A stretch of 64,000 nucleotides of DNA from Agromyces sp. SYSU T00194 (GCF_040496035.1 NZ_JBEPJZ010000001.1:2604001-2668000); one strand, 5' to 3'; shown: positions 44,376 to 56,272, counted from the stretch's first letter. The notes: generated by a model not told the origin, from the letters alone. Made by a program: numbers and translations.

Positions 44376-45353
44376 GTGACTTCCCCGGACAACCCCTTCG
44401 GACAGGTGCTCGTCGCACTCGTCACGCCGATGACGGCGGACGGCGAGGTCGACTGGCCCGCGGTGGAGCGGCACATGGACCACGTCATCGCCGAAGGCGC
44501 CGACGGGATCGTCGTGACCGGCACCACCGGCGAGACCTCGACCCTCACCGACCCGGAGAAGATCCGCCTCGTCGAGGTCGGCAAGGACGTCGCGGCGGGG
44601 CGCGCGAAGATCATCACGGGCGGCGGCTCGAACGAGACCGCGCACGCGATCGAGCTCTACCAGAAGAGCGAGCAGGCCGGCGCCGACGGCATCATGATCG
44701 TCACGCCGTACTACAACAAGCCGACCCAGGCGGGCATCCTCACCCACTTCCGCATGGTGGCGGATGCCACGGACCTGCCCGTGATCCTCTACGACATCCC
44801 CGGCCGCACCGGCGTGCCGATCAAGTACGAGACGATCCTGCGCGTCGCCAAGCACCCGAACATCCTCGCGATCAAGGACGCCAAGGGCGACTTCTCCGAG
44901 GTGAGCCGCGTGCTCAACCAGACCGACCTCATGTACTTCTCGGGCGACGACGCGAACGTGCTGCCGCACCTGTCGATCGGGGCGACCGGCCTCATCGGCG
45001 TGACCGCGAACATCGTCCCCGCCCCGTACCGCACGATCGTCGACGCCGTGAACGCGGGCGACCTGAAGACCGCGACCGCCGCGCACCGGCAGCTCGAGCC
45101 GCTCGTGCGCGCCGTCATGACGCATGTGCCGGGCACGGTCGCGGCCAAGTACATCCTGCACGGGCTCGGCCGCATCGGCAGCCCGCGCGTCAGACTTCCC
45201 CTCGTGGGGCCCGAGGAGTGGGAGGCGGCGCTGATCGAGGACGAGATCGACCTCGTGCACGGCCTCCCGGGTGTCGACTTCCGGCACTTCCGCCCCGACC
45301 GCAATGCCGCCGCCGGCGGCGCCCTGCCGAAGATCGCAGGCACCACCCGGTGA
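44376..45353 (+). CDS. dapA: 4-hydroxy-tetrahydrodipicolinate synthase
   Basis: 325 aa, start GTG. TTGETSTLTDPEK, the Tyr in VILYDIPGRTG and the Schiff-base Lys in LAIKDAKGD (about residue 165) are present. It condenses pyruvate with aspartate semialdehyde in lysine/DAP synthesis. The C-terminal ~25 residues (HFRPDRNAAAGGALPK) extend past the usual end. A hairpin begins directly after the stop. Confidence 0.96.
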   Translation: MTSPDNPFGQVLVALVTPMTADGEVDWPAVERHMDHVIAEGADGIVVTGTTGETSTLTDPEKIRLVEVGKDVAAGRAKIITGGGSNETAHAIELYQKSEQAGADGIMIVTPYYNKPTQAGILTHFRMVADATDLPVILYDIPGRTGVPIKYETILRVAKHPNILAIKDAKGDFSEVSRVLNQTDLMYFSGDDANVLPHLSIGATGLIGVTANIVPAPYRTIVDAVNAGDLKTATAAHRQLEPLVRAVMTHVPGTVAAKYILHGLGRIGSPRVRLPLVGPEEWEAALIEDEIDLVHGLPGVDFRHFRPDRNAAAGGALPKIAGTTR

Positions 45354-45377
45354 CGGATGCCCCTGCCGGGGCGTCCG
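45354..45377 (+). terminator. Hairpin between dapA and rnj
   Basis: CGGATGCCCC (45354-45363) pairs with GGGGCGTCCG (45368-45377) over 10 bp with one G-U pair and a TGCC loop, starting at the base after the dapA stop. Probable terminator or partial attenuator ahead of rnj; the left arm contains the CGGATGC motif. Confidence 0.55.
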
Positions 45378-45494
45378 CACACAACCGAACATCGTGACGA
45401 GTGCCGCCATGGCATCCGCCACGTCCATGAGCGAGGCGAGACGGATGCCCCGAGCGGCACGCGGCTCGTCGGAGCACTGACCACAGGAGGCCCC

Positions 45495-47171
45495 ATGCAG
45501 GGCGAGATCGTCGAACCCGCACCCCTCGAGCCCGGCACGCTGCGCGTGACCCCCGTCGGAGGACTCGGCGAGGTGGGTCGCAACATGACCACCTTCGAGA
45601 TCGACGGCAAGATCCTCATCGTCGACTGCGGGGTGCTGTTCCCCGAGGAGCACCAGCCCGGGGTCGACCTGATCCTGCCCGACTTCGCGCCCGTGCGCGA
45701 CCGCCTCGACGACGTGGTGGGCGTCGTGCTCACGCACGGCCACGAGGACCACATCGGCGCCGTGCCGTACCTGCTGAAGCTGCGCGCCGACATCCCGCTG
45801 ATCGGCTCGGGCCTGACGCTCGCGCTGGTCGAGGCGAAGCTCAAGGAGCACCGCATCCAGCCCTACAGCCTCACGGTGCGCGAGGGGCAGCGCGAGTCGC
45901 TCGGGCCGTTCGACCTCGAGTTCATCGCGGTGAACCACTCGATCCCCGACGCGCTGGCGGTGGCGATCACGACGAGCGCCGGGAAGGTGCTCGCGACCGG
46001 CGACTTCAAGATGGACCAGCTGCCGCTCGACGGCCGCCTCACCGACCTGCGCGAGTTCGCACGCCTCGGCACCGAGGGCGTCGACCTGTTCCTCGTCGAC
46101 TCGACGAACGCCGACGTGCCGGGCTTCACGCCGCTCGAGCGCTCGATCGGCCCCGTGCTCGACCAGGTCATCTCGCGCGCCGAGCGACGCGTCATCGTGG
46201 CGAGCTTCTCGAGCCACGTGCACCGCGTGCAGCAGGTGCTCGACGCCGCGCACGCGAACGGCCGTCGGGTGGCGCTGCTCGGCCGCTCGATGGTGCGCAA
46301 CATGACGATCGCCGCCGACCTGGGCTACCTGAACGTGCCCGAGGGCGTGCTCGTCGACTACAAGAAGTCGGGCGACATCCCCGACGACAAGATCGTCTAC
46401 ATGTCGACCGGTTCGCAGGGCGAGCCGATGGCGGTGCTCAGCCGCATGGCGAACCTCGACCACCAGATCGAGGTGGGGGAGGGCGACACGGTGATCCTCG
46501 CCTCGAGCCTCATCCCGGGCAACGAGAACGCCGTGTACCGCGTGATCGACGGCCTCACGAAGCTCGGCGCGAACGTCGTGCACAAGGCCAACGCGAAGGT
46601 GCACGTGTCGGGCCACGCCGCCGCGGGCGAACTGCTCTACTGCTACAACATCCTGAAGCCGAGGAACGTGCTGCCGATCCACGGCGAGTACCGGCACCTC
46701 GCGGCGAACGCGGCCCTCGCGATCGACACGGGCGTGCCGCCGCAGAACGTGTTCCTCGGCGAGGACGGCAGCGTCTTCGACCTGAAGGACGGCAGGGTGC
46801 GCCGGGCGGGCCAGCTCGACCTGGGCTTCGTCTACGTCGACGGTTCGACGGTGGGCGAGATCACCGACGCCGACCTGAAGGACCGCCGCATCCTCGGCGA
46901 GGAGGGCTTCATCTCGGTGATCGTCGTGGTCGACGCCGCCACGGGCCGCGTCATCAGCGGCCCGGAGATCCACGCGCGCGGCTTCGCCGAGGACGACAAG
47001 GTGTTCGACGACGTGAAGCCGAAGATCGAGAAGGCACTGGCGGATGCGGCGCACAACGGCGTCCGCGACAGCCACGCGCTCCAGCAGGTCGTGCGTCGCA
47101 CGGTGGGGGCGTGGGTGAGCCGCAAGCTGCGCCGTCGCCCGATGCTCGTGCCCCTCGTCATCGAGGCCTGA
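45495..47171 (+). CDS. rnj: Ribonuclease J
   Basis: 558 aa. Metallo-beta-lactamase motif LTHGHEDHIGAVPY, beta-CASP Asp in LATGDFKMDQLP, ASFSSHVHRVQQVLDAA, and LPIHGEYRHLAANA. RNase J has 5'-3' exonuclease and endonuclease activity in mRNA decay and rRNA maturation. The ATG at 45495 follows AGGAGG (45485-45490); an in-frame start at 45357 would add an unrelated leader. Directly follows dapA, the usual actinobacterial order. Confidence 0.96.
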   Translation: MQGEIVEPAPLEPGTLRVTPVGGLGEVGRNMTTFEIDGKILIVDCGVLFPEEHQPGVDLILPDFAPVRDRLDDVVGVVLTHGHEDHIGAVPYLLKLRADIPLIGSGLTLALVEAKLKEHRIQPYSLTVREGQRESLGPFDLEFIAVNHSIPDALAVAITTSAGKVLATGDFKMDQLPLDGRLTDLREFARLGTEGVDLFLVDSTNADVPGFTPLERSIGPVLDQVISRAERRVIVASFSSHVHRVQQVLDAAHANGRRVALLGRSMVRNMTIAADLGYLNVPEGVLVDYKKSGDIPDDKIVYMSTGSQGEPMAVLSRMANLDHQIEVGEGDTVILASSLIPGNENAVYRVIDGLTKLGANVVHKANAKVHVSGHAAAGELLYCYNILKPRNVLPIHGEYRHLAANAALAIDTGVPPQNVFLGEDGSVFDLKDGRVRRAGQLDLGFVYVDGSTVGEITDADLKDRRILGEEGFISVIVVVDAATGRVISGPEIHARGFAEDDKVFDDVKPKIEKALADAAHNGVRDSHALQQVVRRTVGAWVSRKLRRRPMLVPLVIEA

Positions 47172-47179
47172 GACCGATC

Positions 47180-47214
47180 GGATGCGACGGGGCGACGTGC
47201 GCCCCGTCGCATCC
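47180..47214. terminator. Strong hairpin after rnj
   Basis: GGATGCGACGGGGCG (47180-47194) and CGCCCCGTCGCATCC (47200-47214) form a perfect 15-bp stem with an ACGTG loop, 8 nt after the rnj stop. The arm ends are the GGATGC/GCATCC motif. Confidence 0.8.
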
Positions 47215-47292
47215 GCTCGCCATCGCCTCGCCCCCGGGCGCCGTACAGCGGGCGGAAACCGCCGCGAAACACCCCGGGCGTAGCATCCGTGC

Positions 47293-47787
47293 ATGGCGGC
47301 AGCGTTCTCCCTGCGCCCGGCGGTTCCGGCCGACGGGCCCTTCCTCGCCGAGATGGTGGTCGAGGCGGCGAACTGGCACGCGGCGCGCGCCCGTCCGAAG
47401 GTCTCCGTGCTGAGTGACCCGGCGCACGTGCACTACGTCTCGGGCTGGATGCGCCCGGGCGACGTCGGGGTGGTCGCCGAGGACGACGAGGGCGAGGCGA
47501 TCGGCGCCGCCTGGTACCGCATCTTCACGAAGGACGACGCGGCGCACGGCTACGTGGCGACCGGCGTGCCCGAGCTCATCATCGGCGTGCGCCCGCTGTG
47601 GCGCGGCATGGGGGTCGGCCGCGCGCTCATGCGCGAGCTGGTGCGCCTCGCGGGCGCCTCGGGGTACGCCCGGCTGGCGCTGAGCGTCGAGCGCGGCAAC
47701 TTCGCCGAGTCGCTGTACCGCAGCGAGGGGTTCCGGGTCGCGGAGGAGCGTCCGACCCGCGTGACCATGATCCGCCGCCTCGCCTGA
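47293..47787 (+). CDS. GNAT-family N-acetyltransferase
   Basis: 164 aa. Acetyl-CoA loop [18 protein letters not shown] and the closing [11 protein letters not shown] are typical. N-terminal [16 protein letters not shown] is the usual first strand-helix. The substrate is unknown. It lies between rnj and ftsK; the gene order around it is core, so it may be a lineage-specific addition. Confidence 0.88.
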   Translation: MAAAFSLRPAVPADGPFLAEMVVEAANWHAARARPKVSVLSDPAHVHYVSGWMRPGDVGVVAEDDEGEAIGAAWYRIFTKDDAAHGYVATGVPELIIGVRPLWRGMGVGRALMRELVRLAGASGYARLALSVERGNFAESLYRSEGFRVAEERPTRVTMIRRLA

Positions 47788-47870
47788 GCCCCGGCGCGTC
47801 CGCTCGCCGATCGCGAACACTCGCGCCCGCTTCGCGCGCGAAGTCGGATGCCGCCCCTAACGTGGAGTCC

Positions 47871-50672
47871 ATGGCCACGAGCACCAAGTCGACGAGTCGC
47901 GCCTCCGGGCGGTCCGGCCGTGGCGGCTCGTCGTCGCGGGGAACGACGAAGACCACTGCGAAGCCCGCAGCGAAGCAGGCCCCGGCGCGCAACAAGCCCG
48001 CCGGGAAGGCCTCGACGCGCGATCCGAACCGCGATCCGCTGCTCGTCCGCGCCTGGATGGGCATGGCCCACGTGGCGGGCGGCGCGGCGCGCGCCCTCGG
48101 CCCGGAGACGCTCGCGAAGGAGGACCGCCGCGACGGCCTGCCGTTCTTCCTCGTGCTGCTGGCGATCGCCGGCGCCGTCGTCGAGTGGTTCCTCATCAAC
48201 GAGCCCGTCGCACAGGCCATCGACGCGTGGACGTTCGGCGGCCTGCTCGGCCGCGTGGCGTTCGCCCTGCCGGTGATCCTGCTGGTCTTCGCGATCTGGT
48301 TGTTCCGGCACCCGAGCTCGGTGCACGACAACACGCGCATCGGCATCGGGCTGTGGCTGCTGCTCATCAGCGTCTCGGCGCTCTGCCACGTCTTCGGCGG
48401 CCAGCCCGACCCGAGCGAGGGCATGGAGGTGCTCGCCACGGCGGGCGGCATCCTCGGCTGGATGCTCGCGCAGCCGCTCATCCTGCTGACCACCGACATC
48501 GGCGCGACCGCGATCGTGATCGTGCTCCTGCTGCTCTCGGTGCTGATCATCACGAAGACCCCGCCGAACCGCATCGGTTCGCGACTGGGGGAGCTGTACC
48601 GCTGGCTGTTCGGTGCGACCATCGACGAGTCCGAGGCCTCGGATGCCCCGGCGAAGCCGAAGCGCGGCCGCAAGACCGCCCAGGTCGAGCTCGACGGCGT
48701 CGACGACGAGGACGAGCCGTCGTCGCCGGGCGTGCTGCCGTGGTGGCGCCGCAACGCGTCGAACCGCGAGGAGGACCCGGCGTTCGATTCAGGCGGCGAC
48801 GGGCTGACCGAGGTGTTCGGCGATGGCACCTCGGAGGGCGGGTTCGAGTCGGCGATCGAGACGCCGCCGGCCCCCGACTACGGCGCGCAGGTCGAGGGCG
48901 ACCTGCAGCGGGCCGAGTCCGCGCTGCAGCAGTTCGGCGGCGGTGCCCCCGCGACCGGCCTGCAGGCCGACGGCGCGACCGAGGTGCTGCCGGGCTTCGG
49001 CGGTGCGGGCGGTGACGCGTCGGGCTTCGACCCCGAGGCGCTGCCCGCTGCGAGCGAGCCCGAGGCGCAGCATCCGTACCACCTGCCCGCGGCCTCGACC
49101 CTCGCCGCCGGGGCGCCCGCGAAGTCGCGCTCGGCGGCGAACGACGAGGTCGTGCGTGCGATCACCCACGTGCTCGACCAGTTCGGCGTCGATGCGAAGG
49201 TCACCGGCTTCTCGCGCGGCCCGACCGTGACCCAGTACGAGATCGAGCTGGGGCCGGGCGTGAAGGTCGAGCGGGTCACCGCGCTGTCGAAGAACCTCTC
49301 GTACGCGGTCGCGTCGAACGAGGTGCGCATCCTCTCGCCGATCCCGGGCAAGAGCGCGATCGGCGTCGAGATCCCGAACTCCGACCGCGAGATCGTCACC
49401 CTGGGCGACGTGCTGCGCTCGTCCACCGCGTCGGGCAGCACGCATCCGATGACCATCGGCGTCGGCAAGGACGTCGGCGGCGGCTACGTGGTCGCGAACC
49501 TCGCGAAGATGCCCCACCTGCTGGTCGCCGGCTCCACCGGCTCGGGCAAGTCGAGCTTCGTGAACTCGATGATCACGAGCCTGCTGATGCGTGCCAAGCC
49601 CGCCGACGTGCGCATGGTGCTGATCGACCCGAAGCGCGTCGAGCTCGCCCCGTACGCCGGGGTGCCGCACCTGATCACGCCCATCATCACGAACCCGAAG
49701 AAGGCGGCCGAGGCGCTGCAGTGGGTCGTGAAGGAGATGGACATGCGGTACGACGACCTCGCGTCGTTCGGGTTCCGCCACATCGACGACTTCAACAAGG
49801 CCGTGGTCAACGACGAGATCGTGCTGCCCGAGGGCTCCCAGCGCAGCCTGAAGCCGTACCCGTACCTGCTGGTCGTCGTCGACGAGCTCGCCGACCTCAT
49901 GATGGTCGCCCCGCGCGACGTCGAGGACTCCATCGTGCGCATCACGCAGCTCGCGCGCGCGTCGGGCATCCACCTGGTGCTCGCGACGCAGCGGCCCTCG
50001 GTCGATGTCGTGACCGGCCTCATCAAGGCGAACGTGCCGTCGCGGCTCGCGTTCGCGGTGACCAGCGTCACCGACTCCCGGGTCATCCTCGACCAGCCGG
50101 GGGCCGACAAGCTGATCGGCCAGGGCGACGGCCTGTTCCTGCCGATGGGCGCGTCGAAGTCGATCCGCGTGCAGGGCGCGTGGGTCAGCGAGTCCGAGAT
50201 CGAGAAGGTCGTCAAGCACGTCACCCGGCAGGCCAGGCCCGAGTACCGCAAGGACGTCGAGGCGGTCGTCGAGAAGAAGGAGATCGACTCCGACATCGGC
50301 GACGACCTCGAGGTGCTGCTCGCGGCCGCGGAGCTCGTCGTCTCGACGCAGTTCGGCTCGACGTCGATGCTGCAGCGCAAGCTCCGCGTCGGGTTCGCCA
50401 AGGCCGGGCGCCTGATGGACCTGCTGGAGTCGCGAGAGATCGTCGGCCCCTCCGAGGGCTCGAAGGCGCGCGACGTGCTCGTCACGGCCGAGCAGCTGCC
50501 CGGCGTGCTCGCCAGGCTGCGCGGCGACGAGCCGGCCGAGCATCGCCCCGCGGCATCCGCCGCCCCCGCGGAGCCGTACGACGGCGACCCGGTCGCGGCC
50601 ATGTCGGCCGGGCGCGAGGAGGTCGACGCCGGTTCGGACGAGGACGCCTGGGGACTCACCGGGCGTGACTGA
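47871..50672 (+). CDS. ftsK: DNA translocase FtsK
   Basis: 933 aa. A Ser/Thr/Lys-rich N-terminal tail, four transmembrane segments (about residues 85-220), an acidic/Gly-Ala linker, then the motor: [16 protein letters not shown] (Walker A), [13 protein letters not shown] (Walker B), and a C-terminal gamma winged-helix ([20 protein letters not shown]) that reads KOPS-type sites. It pumps chromosome ends through the septum and activates dimer resolution. The ATG at 47871 follows GTGGAG at short spacing. Confidence 0.95.
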   Translation: MATSTKSTSRASGRSGRGGSSSRGTTKTTAKPAAKQAPARNKPAGKASTRDPNRDPLLVRAWMGMAHVAGGAARALGPETLAKEDRRDGLPFFLVLLAIAGAVVEWFLINEPVAQAIDAWTFGGLLGRVAFALPVILLVFAIWLFRHPSSVHDNTRIGIGLWLLLISVSALCHVFGGQPDPSEGMEVLATAGGILGWMLAQPLILLTTDIGATAIVIVLLLLSVLIITKTPPNRIGSRLGELYRWLFGATIDESEASDAPAKPKRGRKTAQVELDGVDDEDEPSSPGVLPWWRRNASNREEDPAFDSGGDGLTEVFGDGTSEGGFESAIETPPAPDYGAQVEGDLQRAESALQQFGGGAPATGLQADGATEVLPGFGGAGGDASGFDPEALPAASEPEAQHPYHLPAASTLAAGAPAKSRSAANDEVVRAITHVLDQFGVDAKVTGFSRGPTVTQYEIELGPGVKVERVTALSKNLSYAVASNEVRILSPIPGKSAIGVEIPNSDREIVTLGDVLRSSTASGSTHPMTIGVGKDVGGGYVVANLAKMPHLLVAGSTGSGKSSFVNSMITSLLMRAKPADVRMVLIDPKRVELAPYAGVPHLITPIITNPKKAAEALQWVVKEMDMRYDDLASFGFRHIDDFNKAVVNDEIVLPEGSQRSLKPYPYLLVVVDELADLMMVAPRDVEDSIVRITQLARASGIHLVLATQRPSVDVVTGLIKANVPSRLAFAVTSVTDSRVILDQPGADKLIGQGDGLFLPMGASKSIRVQGAWVSESEIEKVVKHVTRQARPEYRKDVEAVVEKKEIDSDIGDDLEVLLAAAELVVSTQFGSTSMLQRKLRVGFAKAGRLMDLLESREIVGPSEGSKARDVLVTAEQLPGVLARLRGDEPAEHRPAASAAPAEPYDGDPVAAMSAGREEVDAGSDEDAWGLTGRD

Positions 50673-50693
50673 GCCGACCGGTATCCTTGCCGC

Positions 50694-51290
50694 ATGAGCG
50701 ACGCCGACAGCCCGACCCGATCGGCGAACTGGAACCTCCCGAACGCCATCACGGCGGTGCGCATCCTGATGGCGCCGTTCTTCTTCTGGATGCTGCTCGC
50801 CGACGGCGGCGACGACGGCCCGCTGCGCTGGATCGCGGCCGTGGTGTTCATCGTGGCGATCTCGACCGACGGCCTCGACGGCCACATCGCACGCAGCCGC
50901 GGGCTCGTGACCGACCTGGGCAAGATCCTCGACCCGATCGCCGACAAGCTGCTGACGAGCGGTGCGCTGGTCTGCCTGTCGATCCTCGGGGAGCTGTGGT
51001 GGTGGGTCACCATCGTGATCGTCGTCCGCGAGGTGGGCATCACGGTGTGGCGGTTCGTCGAGCTCCGACGCGGCAACGTCGTGCCGGCCTCGAGCGGGGG
51101 GAAGCTGAAGACGGTCGTGCAGGCGGTCGCGATCTCGCTTGCGCTCACGCCCACGTGGCTCATCGTCGGCGACTGGGTGCTCTGGCTGAACTGGTTCGCC
51201 ATGGGGGTCGCGCTGGTGCTCACGGTGTGGTCGGGTGCGGTCTACCTCGTCGATGCCGTGCGGCTGCGGCGCACCGGGGCGGATGCCTGA
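50694..51290 (+). CDS. pgsA: CDP-diacylglycerol-glycerol-3-phosphate 3-phosphatidyltransferase
   Basis: 198 aa with about five hydrophobic segments. The CDP-alcohol phosphotransferase motif DGLDGHIARSRG ... LDPIADK (DG-x2-AR-x8-G-x3-D-x3-D) is complete. It makes phosphatidylglycerophosphate in the membrane. It follows ftsK by 21 nt and overlaps cinA by 8 nt. Confidence 0.93.
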   Translation: MSDADSPTRSANWNLPNAITAVRILMAPFFFWMLLADGGDDGPLRWIAAVVFIVAISTDGLDGHIARSRGLVTDLGKILDPIADKLLTSGALVCLSILGELWWWVTIVIVVREVGITVWRFVELRRGNVVPASSGGKLKTVVQAVAISLALTPTWLIVGDWVLWLNWFAMGVALVLTVWSGAVYLVDAVRLRRTGADA

Positions 51291-51807
51291 GGACGCGACG
51301 CCCGCGGGCGCGACGACGTCGGACGCCCGGACGCTCGTGGGCGAGCTCGCCGCCCGCGGCATGACGATCGCGGTGGCCGAGTCGCTCACCGGCGGGCTGC
51401 TGGCGTCGCGCATCGTCGACGTCCCCGGGGCATCCGCCGTCTTCACCGGAGGGATCGTGGCGTACGCGACCCAGCTGAAGCACGACCTGCTGGGCGTGGA
51501 CGCGGGGCTGCTCGCCGAGCGCGGCCCGGTCGATCCCGACGTCGCACGACAGCTCGCCGAGGGCGTCCGACGCGCGTGCGCGGTGGGCGGTGCGCCGGCC
51601 GACCTCGGGATCGCCACGACCGGGGTGGCCGGTCCCGACCCGCAGGCGGGGAAACGCGCCGGCACCGTGTTCGTCGGCGTCGCGTCGGCGCGCGGCGCAC
51701 GCGCGCTCGAGCTCGCGCTGCCGGGGGAGCGGGCCGCGATCCGCGCCGCGACGGTGGACGCGGCGATCGCCGCTGCGCTCGACGAGGTGCGGAATATCCG
51801 GCGTTAA
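51283..51807 (+). CDS. cinA: CinA-type nicotinamide-nucleotide amidohydrolase
   Basis: 174 aa: the C-terminal CinA domain only (IAVAESLTGGLLASRIVDVP, GIVAYATQLKHDLLGV, GIATTGVAGPDPQAGK), as in PncC; the N-terminal MoaB-like domain of full CinA is absent. It deamidates NMN. The ATG at 51283 lies inside the end of pgsA. A short hairpin covers its stop. Confidence 0.92.
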   Translation: MPEDATPAGATTSDARTLVGELAARGMTIAVAESLTGGLLASRIVDVPGASAVFTGGIVAYATQLKHDLLGVDAGLLAERGPVDPDVARQLAEGVRRACAVGGAPADLGIATTGVAGPDPQAGKRAGTVFVGVASARGARALELALPGERAAIRAATVDAAIAAALDEVRNIRR

Positions 51808-51814
51808 CACGCCG
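51799..51814 (+). terminator. Short hairpin at the cinA stop
   Basis: CGGCGT-TAAC-ACGCCG: a 6-bp stem with the stop codon TAA in the loop region. Weak, but it lies between cinA and the clgR promoter zone. A second near-palindrome GCCGTTACATGTACGGC (51811-51827) follows and could be a regulator site for clgR. Confidence 0.4.
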
Positions 51815-51943
51815 TTACATGTACGGCATTCACACGCAAAGCCCAGTGTGCGACGCTAAAGTCGTAGGACGGGAACCAGACGCTCCGGCGGCCGGTCCCG
51901 CTTCGGCCGGAGCGGCCGATGGGCAGAGAGAAGGAGGTTCCCG

Positions 51944-52252
51944 ATGGTTCTGGTACGTCAGGAAATCGGCGATGTGCTGAGGGACTTCCGTCTGCAGAAG
52001 GGTCGTACCCTCCGCCAGGTCGCGAGCAAGGCGAGCGTCGCGCTCGGCTACCTCAGCGAGGTGGAGCGCGGCCAGAAGGAGGCCTCGTCCGAGATCCTCG
52101 CCTCGGTGGCGGAGGCGCTCGAGACGCCGATCTCCACCATCATGCGCGAGGTCGGCGACCGTCTCGCCGTGATCGAGGGCATCGACCCGATCCCCGACAC
52201 GGTCCCCGACGAGTTCGTGGCCGGCTTCGACGCCGACATGATGGTGCGCTGA
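51944..52252 (+). CDS. clgR: ClgR-like XRE-family transcriptional regulator
   Basis: 102 aa. Helix-turn-helix GRTLRQVASKASVALGYLSE and VERGQKEASSEIL; the length and the cinA-clgR-recA position match ClgR, the activator of clp protease and stress genes in Actinobacteria. The C-terminal MMVR has no Clp-degron-like AA ending. AAGGAGG (51931-51937) precedes the ATG. Confidence 0.9.
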   Translation: MVLVRQEIGDVLRDFRLQKGRTLRQVASKASVALGYLSEVERGQKEASSEILASVAEALETPISTIMREVGDRLAVIEGIDPIPDTVPDEFVAGFDADMMVR

Positions 52253-52275
52253 CCGCGACGCATCGACAGAGAGCG

Positions 52276-52299
52276 ACGACCGGCCCGCGGGCCGGTCGT
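52276..52299 (+). terminator. Terminator between clgR and the DUF3046 gene
   Basis: ACGACCGGCC-CGCG-GGCCGGTCGT is a perfect 10-bp stem with a CGCG loop, followed by TCTCGTTTCC, the closest thing to a U tract at any terminator in this window. It ends 20 nt before the next start. Confidence 0.75.
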
Positions 52300-52319
52300 T
52301 CTCGTTTCCGGGAGGGTTC

Positions 52320-52544
52320 GTGAAGCTCAGCGAGTTCCGCGTGGCGGTCGACGACGAATTCGGCGCCGGCTACGGCCGCGTGGTCGTGGGCGACCTCGTG
52401 CTGCCGGCGCTCGGCGGGCGCACGGCGGAGCAGGCGCTGTCCGACGGCGTGCCGGCCCGAGAGGTCTGGATCGCGCTGTGCGCGGCCACCGAGGTGCCCG
52501 AGCACCGCCGCTACGGCGTCGGCCGCCTCGACCAGCGTCGCTGA
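52320..52544 (+). CDS. DUF3046 protein
   Basis: 74 aa. KLSEFRVAVDDEFGAGYG and REVWIALCAATEVPEHRRYG are the family signature; DUF3046 proteins lie upstream of recA in many Actinobacteria and their function is unknown. Start is GTG at 52320 after GGGAGGG. Confidence 0.9.
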   Translation: MKLSEFRVAVDDEFGAGYGRVVVGDLVLPALGGRTAEQALSDGVPAREVWIALCAATEVPEHRRYGVGRLDQRR

Positions 52545-52594
52545 CGCGGGCGGGCGGATGTTCGAGGAATCCGTCCCGACACGCGGCGTGTCGC

Positions 52595-52626
52595 TCGAAC
52601 ACGTGTTCGGTTCTGCGGCGTAGTCT
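52595..52626 (+). promoter_or_regulatory. LexA (SOS) box and -10 region of recA
   Basis: TCGAACACGTGTTCGG (52595-52610) matches the actinobacterial SOS box TCGAACNNNNGTTCGA at all but the last base. A -10-like TAGTCT (52621-52626) follows 10 bp later. recA starts about 195 nt downstream, so its leader is long. The 275-nt gap 52545-52819 contains no gene. Confidence 0.85.
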
Positions 52627-52819
52627 CCTCAACAGGCGGGAAGGTCCGCGCGTCGCGAGCGAACACGGCGCTGCATCCGATCGATGTCGGACGTGGTGCG
52701 TAGCGTGAACGACGTCGGATCACACCGCACCACGCCTTGTCGACGAGGTGACCCGGGTCACGGCCCGGGCGCGGAGCGACAGCCTACAGGCAGCAGCACC
52801 GAGACGAAGGAGACAGCAC

Positions 52820-53889
<1,070 letters not shown>

Positions 53890-53893
<4 letters not shown>

Positions 53894-54669
53894 CCCACCC
53901 CCGCGCCGACCGGGGCGATCGCGGCGACGCGATCGCCCCGGTCGCCTACCTGCCGTGGGTGCGGCCCGATGCCGACACGGCGGACGCGCCCGCGGTGCCG
54001 AGGCGATCGGCGCCCGATGCCGGCGCGCCGGGGCCGGGCGGGCTCTGGGGCGTCGTCCCGGGCGGTACCCGATCGGCGTCCGCCGACGGCGACGCGGTCG
54101 CCCGGGTCGGCGCGGGCGACCCCGGGCCCGAGGAGCAGGAGTCGCACGACGCCGCGTGGGCCGTGCCCGTCGTCGGCGACGACCCCGACGGGCGCGACGG
54201 CGCCGACGACGACCGCGTCGACCGGGTCGTGCTCGCACGACTGCGGCGCTCGTCGCTGTCGGTCTCGGAGGTGCGGCGGCTGCTGCTCGACCAGGAGGTC
54301 GGGGCCGAGCACGTCGACGGCTGGATCGCCCGCTACGAGCGACTCGGCTACCTCGACGACCGCTCGTTCGCCGACCAGCTCGCGGCTTCGCTCGTCGACC
54401 GCAAAGGCTACGGCACCGGAGCCGTGCTCGCCGAACTCCACCGACGCGGCGTCGACTCCGGCCTCGCACGCGAGGTGGTCGAGGGGCTCGACGCCGACGA
54501 CGAGCGCGCACGTGCGGTCGAACTGGCGGTCGAGCGCGCGCGCCGGCTGGGCTCGGTCGACCGCGCCGCCGCCGCACGCCGCCTCTCCGGGTACCTCCAG
54601 CGGCGCGGCTACTCGGGCGACGTGGTGCGCGAGGCCGTCTCCACCGCGCTCCAGGGCACGCACGCCTGA
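53890..54669 (+). CDS. recX: RecX regulatory protein with long N-terminal extension
   Basis: 259 aa. The RecX three-helix repeats begin near residue 110 ([58 protein letters not shown]). The first ~108 residues are Asp/Pro/Gly-rich and look disordered; their role is unknown. RecX inhibits RecA filaments; the ATGA overlap couples it to recA. Confidence 0.92.
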
Positions 54670-54717
54670 GGTCCGCGGCGCCGGCGGGCCGGTGCGAATC
54701 GTAGACTGGTGCGCATC

Positions 54718-56271
54718 ATGAGCAGCATCACCGAGACGCCGACGGTCATCGAGGGGTCGAGTGCCGCGGTCGACGGCGCCGGCCGCGCGCGCACGTACGA
54801 GGTGCGCACCTTCGGCTGCCAGATGAACGTGCACGACTCCGAGCGACTGAGCGGCTCGCTCGAGGCGGCCGGGTACGTCCCCGCCGCGGGCGCCGAGCCC
54901 GACGTGGTCGTGATCAACACCTGCGCCGTGCGCGAGAACGCCGACAACAAGCTCTACGGCAACCTCGGCCACCTCGCGGGCGTCAAGCGCCGCCACGAGG
55001 GCATGCAGATCGCCGTCGGCGGCTGCCTCGCCCAGAAGGACACGAGCACCATCCTCGAGAAGGCGCCGTGGGTCGACGTCGTCTTCGGCACGCACAACAT
55101 GGGAGCGCTGCCGCGGCTGCTCGAGCGCGCCCGCCACAACGACGAGGCCCAGCTCGAGATCCTCGACGCGCTCGAGACCTTCCCGTCGACGCTCCCGACC
55201 AAGCGCGATTCCAGCTACAGCGGCTGGGTCTCCATCTCGGTCGGCTGCAACAACACCTGCACGTTCTGCATCGTGCCGTCGCTGCGCGGCAAGGAGAAGG
55301 ACCGCCGGCCCGGCGACATCCTCGCCGAGGTGCAGGCGCTCGTCGACGACGGCGCGATCGAGGTCACGCTGCTCGGCCAGAACGTGAACTCCTACGGCGT
55401 CGAGTTCGGCGACCGCCAGGCGTTCGGCAAGCTGCTGCGCGCTGCCGGGCGCATCGACGGCCTCGAGCGCATCCGGTTCACCAGTCCCCACCCGGCCGCG
55501 TTCACCGACGACGTCATCGACGCCATGGCCGAGACGCCCACCGTCATGCCCCAGCTGCACATGCCGCTGCAGTCGGGCTCCGACCGCATCCTGAAGGCCA
55601 TGCGCCGCTCCTACCGCAGCGAGCGCTTCCTCGGCATCCTCGAGCGGGTGCGCGAGCGCATCCCGCACGCGGCGATCAGCACCGACATCATCGTCGGCTT
55701 CCCGGGCGAGACCGAGGAGGACTTCCAGGAGACGCTGCGCGTGGTCGAGGCCGCACGGTTCGCCTCGGCCTTCACGTTCCAGTACTCGATCCGGCCGGGC
55801 ACGCCCGCCGCGACCATGGACGACCAGGTGCCGAAGGAGGTCGTGCAGGAGCGCTACGATCGTCTGATCGCGCTGCAGGAGCGCATCAGCCTGGAGGAGA
55901 ACCGGGCCGTCGTCGGCCGCGAGGTCCACCTGCTCGTCGCCACCGGCGAGGGCAAGAAGGACGCCGAGACCCACCGCATGTCGGGTCGTGCGGAGGACAG
56001 CCGGCTCGTGCACTTCGAGGTGCCCGCAGGCTCGGACGTGCCGCGGCCCGGCGACGTCGTCACGGTCACGGTCACGCAAGCCGCGCCGTTCCATCTCCTC
56101 GCCGACTCGCCCGACGGCGCGCCGCTGCGCATCCGCCGCACCCGCGCCGGCGACGCCTGGGACCGCGCGCAGGCCGACAGCTGCGGCGTGCCCGCACCGG
56201 CCGGCGGCTCGGGCGCCGGGGCGGTCTCCCTCGGCCTGCCGACCGTGCGCGTGGTGGACGAGACCCGCTGA
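54718..56271 (+). CDS. miaB: tRNA-2-methylthio-N6-dimethylallyladenosine synthase
   Basis: 517 aa. N-terminal MTTase domain with its three cluster cysteines ([22 protein letters not shown]), radical-[14 protein letters not shown], and a C-terminal TRAM domain ([12 protein letters not shown]...). It methylthiolates i6A37 of tRNA. The ATG at 54718 is preferred; GTG at 54709 is in frame. Followed by miaA, which makes its substrate. Confidence 0.95.
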   Translation: MSSITETPTVIEGSSAAVDGAGRARTYEVRTFGCQMNVHDSERLSGSLEAAGYVPAAGAEPDVVVINTCAVRENADNKLYGNLGHLAGVKRRHEGMQIAVGGCLAQKDTSTILEKAPWVDVVFGTHNMGALPRLLERARHNDEAQLEILDALETFPSTLPTKRDSSYSGWVSISVGCNNTCTFCIVPSLRGKEKDRRPGDILAEVQALVDDGAIEVTLLGQNVNSYGVEFGDRQAFGKLLRAAGRIDGLERIRFTSPHPAAFTDDVIDAMAETPTVMPQLHMPLQSGSDRILKAMRRSYRSERFLGILERVRERIPHAAISTDIIVGFPGETEEDFQETLRVVEAARFASAFTFQYSIRPGTPAATMDDQVPKEVVQERYDRLIALQERISLEENRAVVGREVHLLVATGEGKKDAETHRMSGRAEDSRLVHFEVPAGSDVPRPGDVVTVTVTQAAPFHLLADSPDGAPLRIRRTRAGDAWDRAQADSCGVPAPAGGSGAGAVSLGLPTVRVVDETR

Positions 56272-56272
56272 C

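Noticed and set aside
43248..47294. A 1348-codon open frame on the minus strand
   Set aside because: It lies antisense to dapA and rnj, and its translation is Arg/Gly/Ala/Val-rich with no domain; long antisense frames are expected at this GC content.
48789..51665. A 958-codon minus-strand frame antisense to ftsK and pgsA
   Set aside because: The opposite strand encodes well-known proteins over the whole length; the antisense product has no recognisable features.
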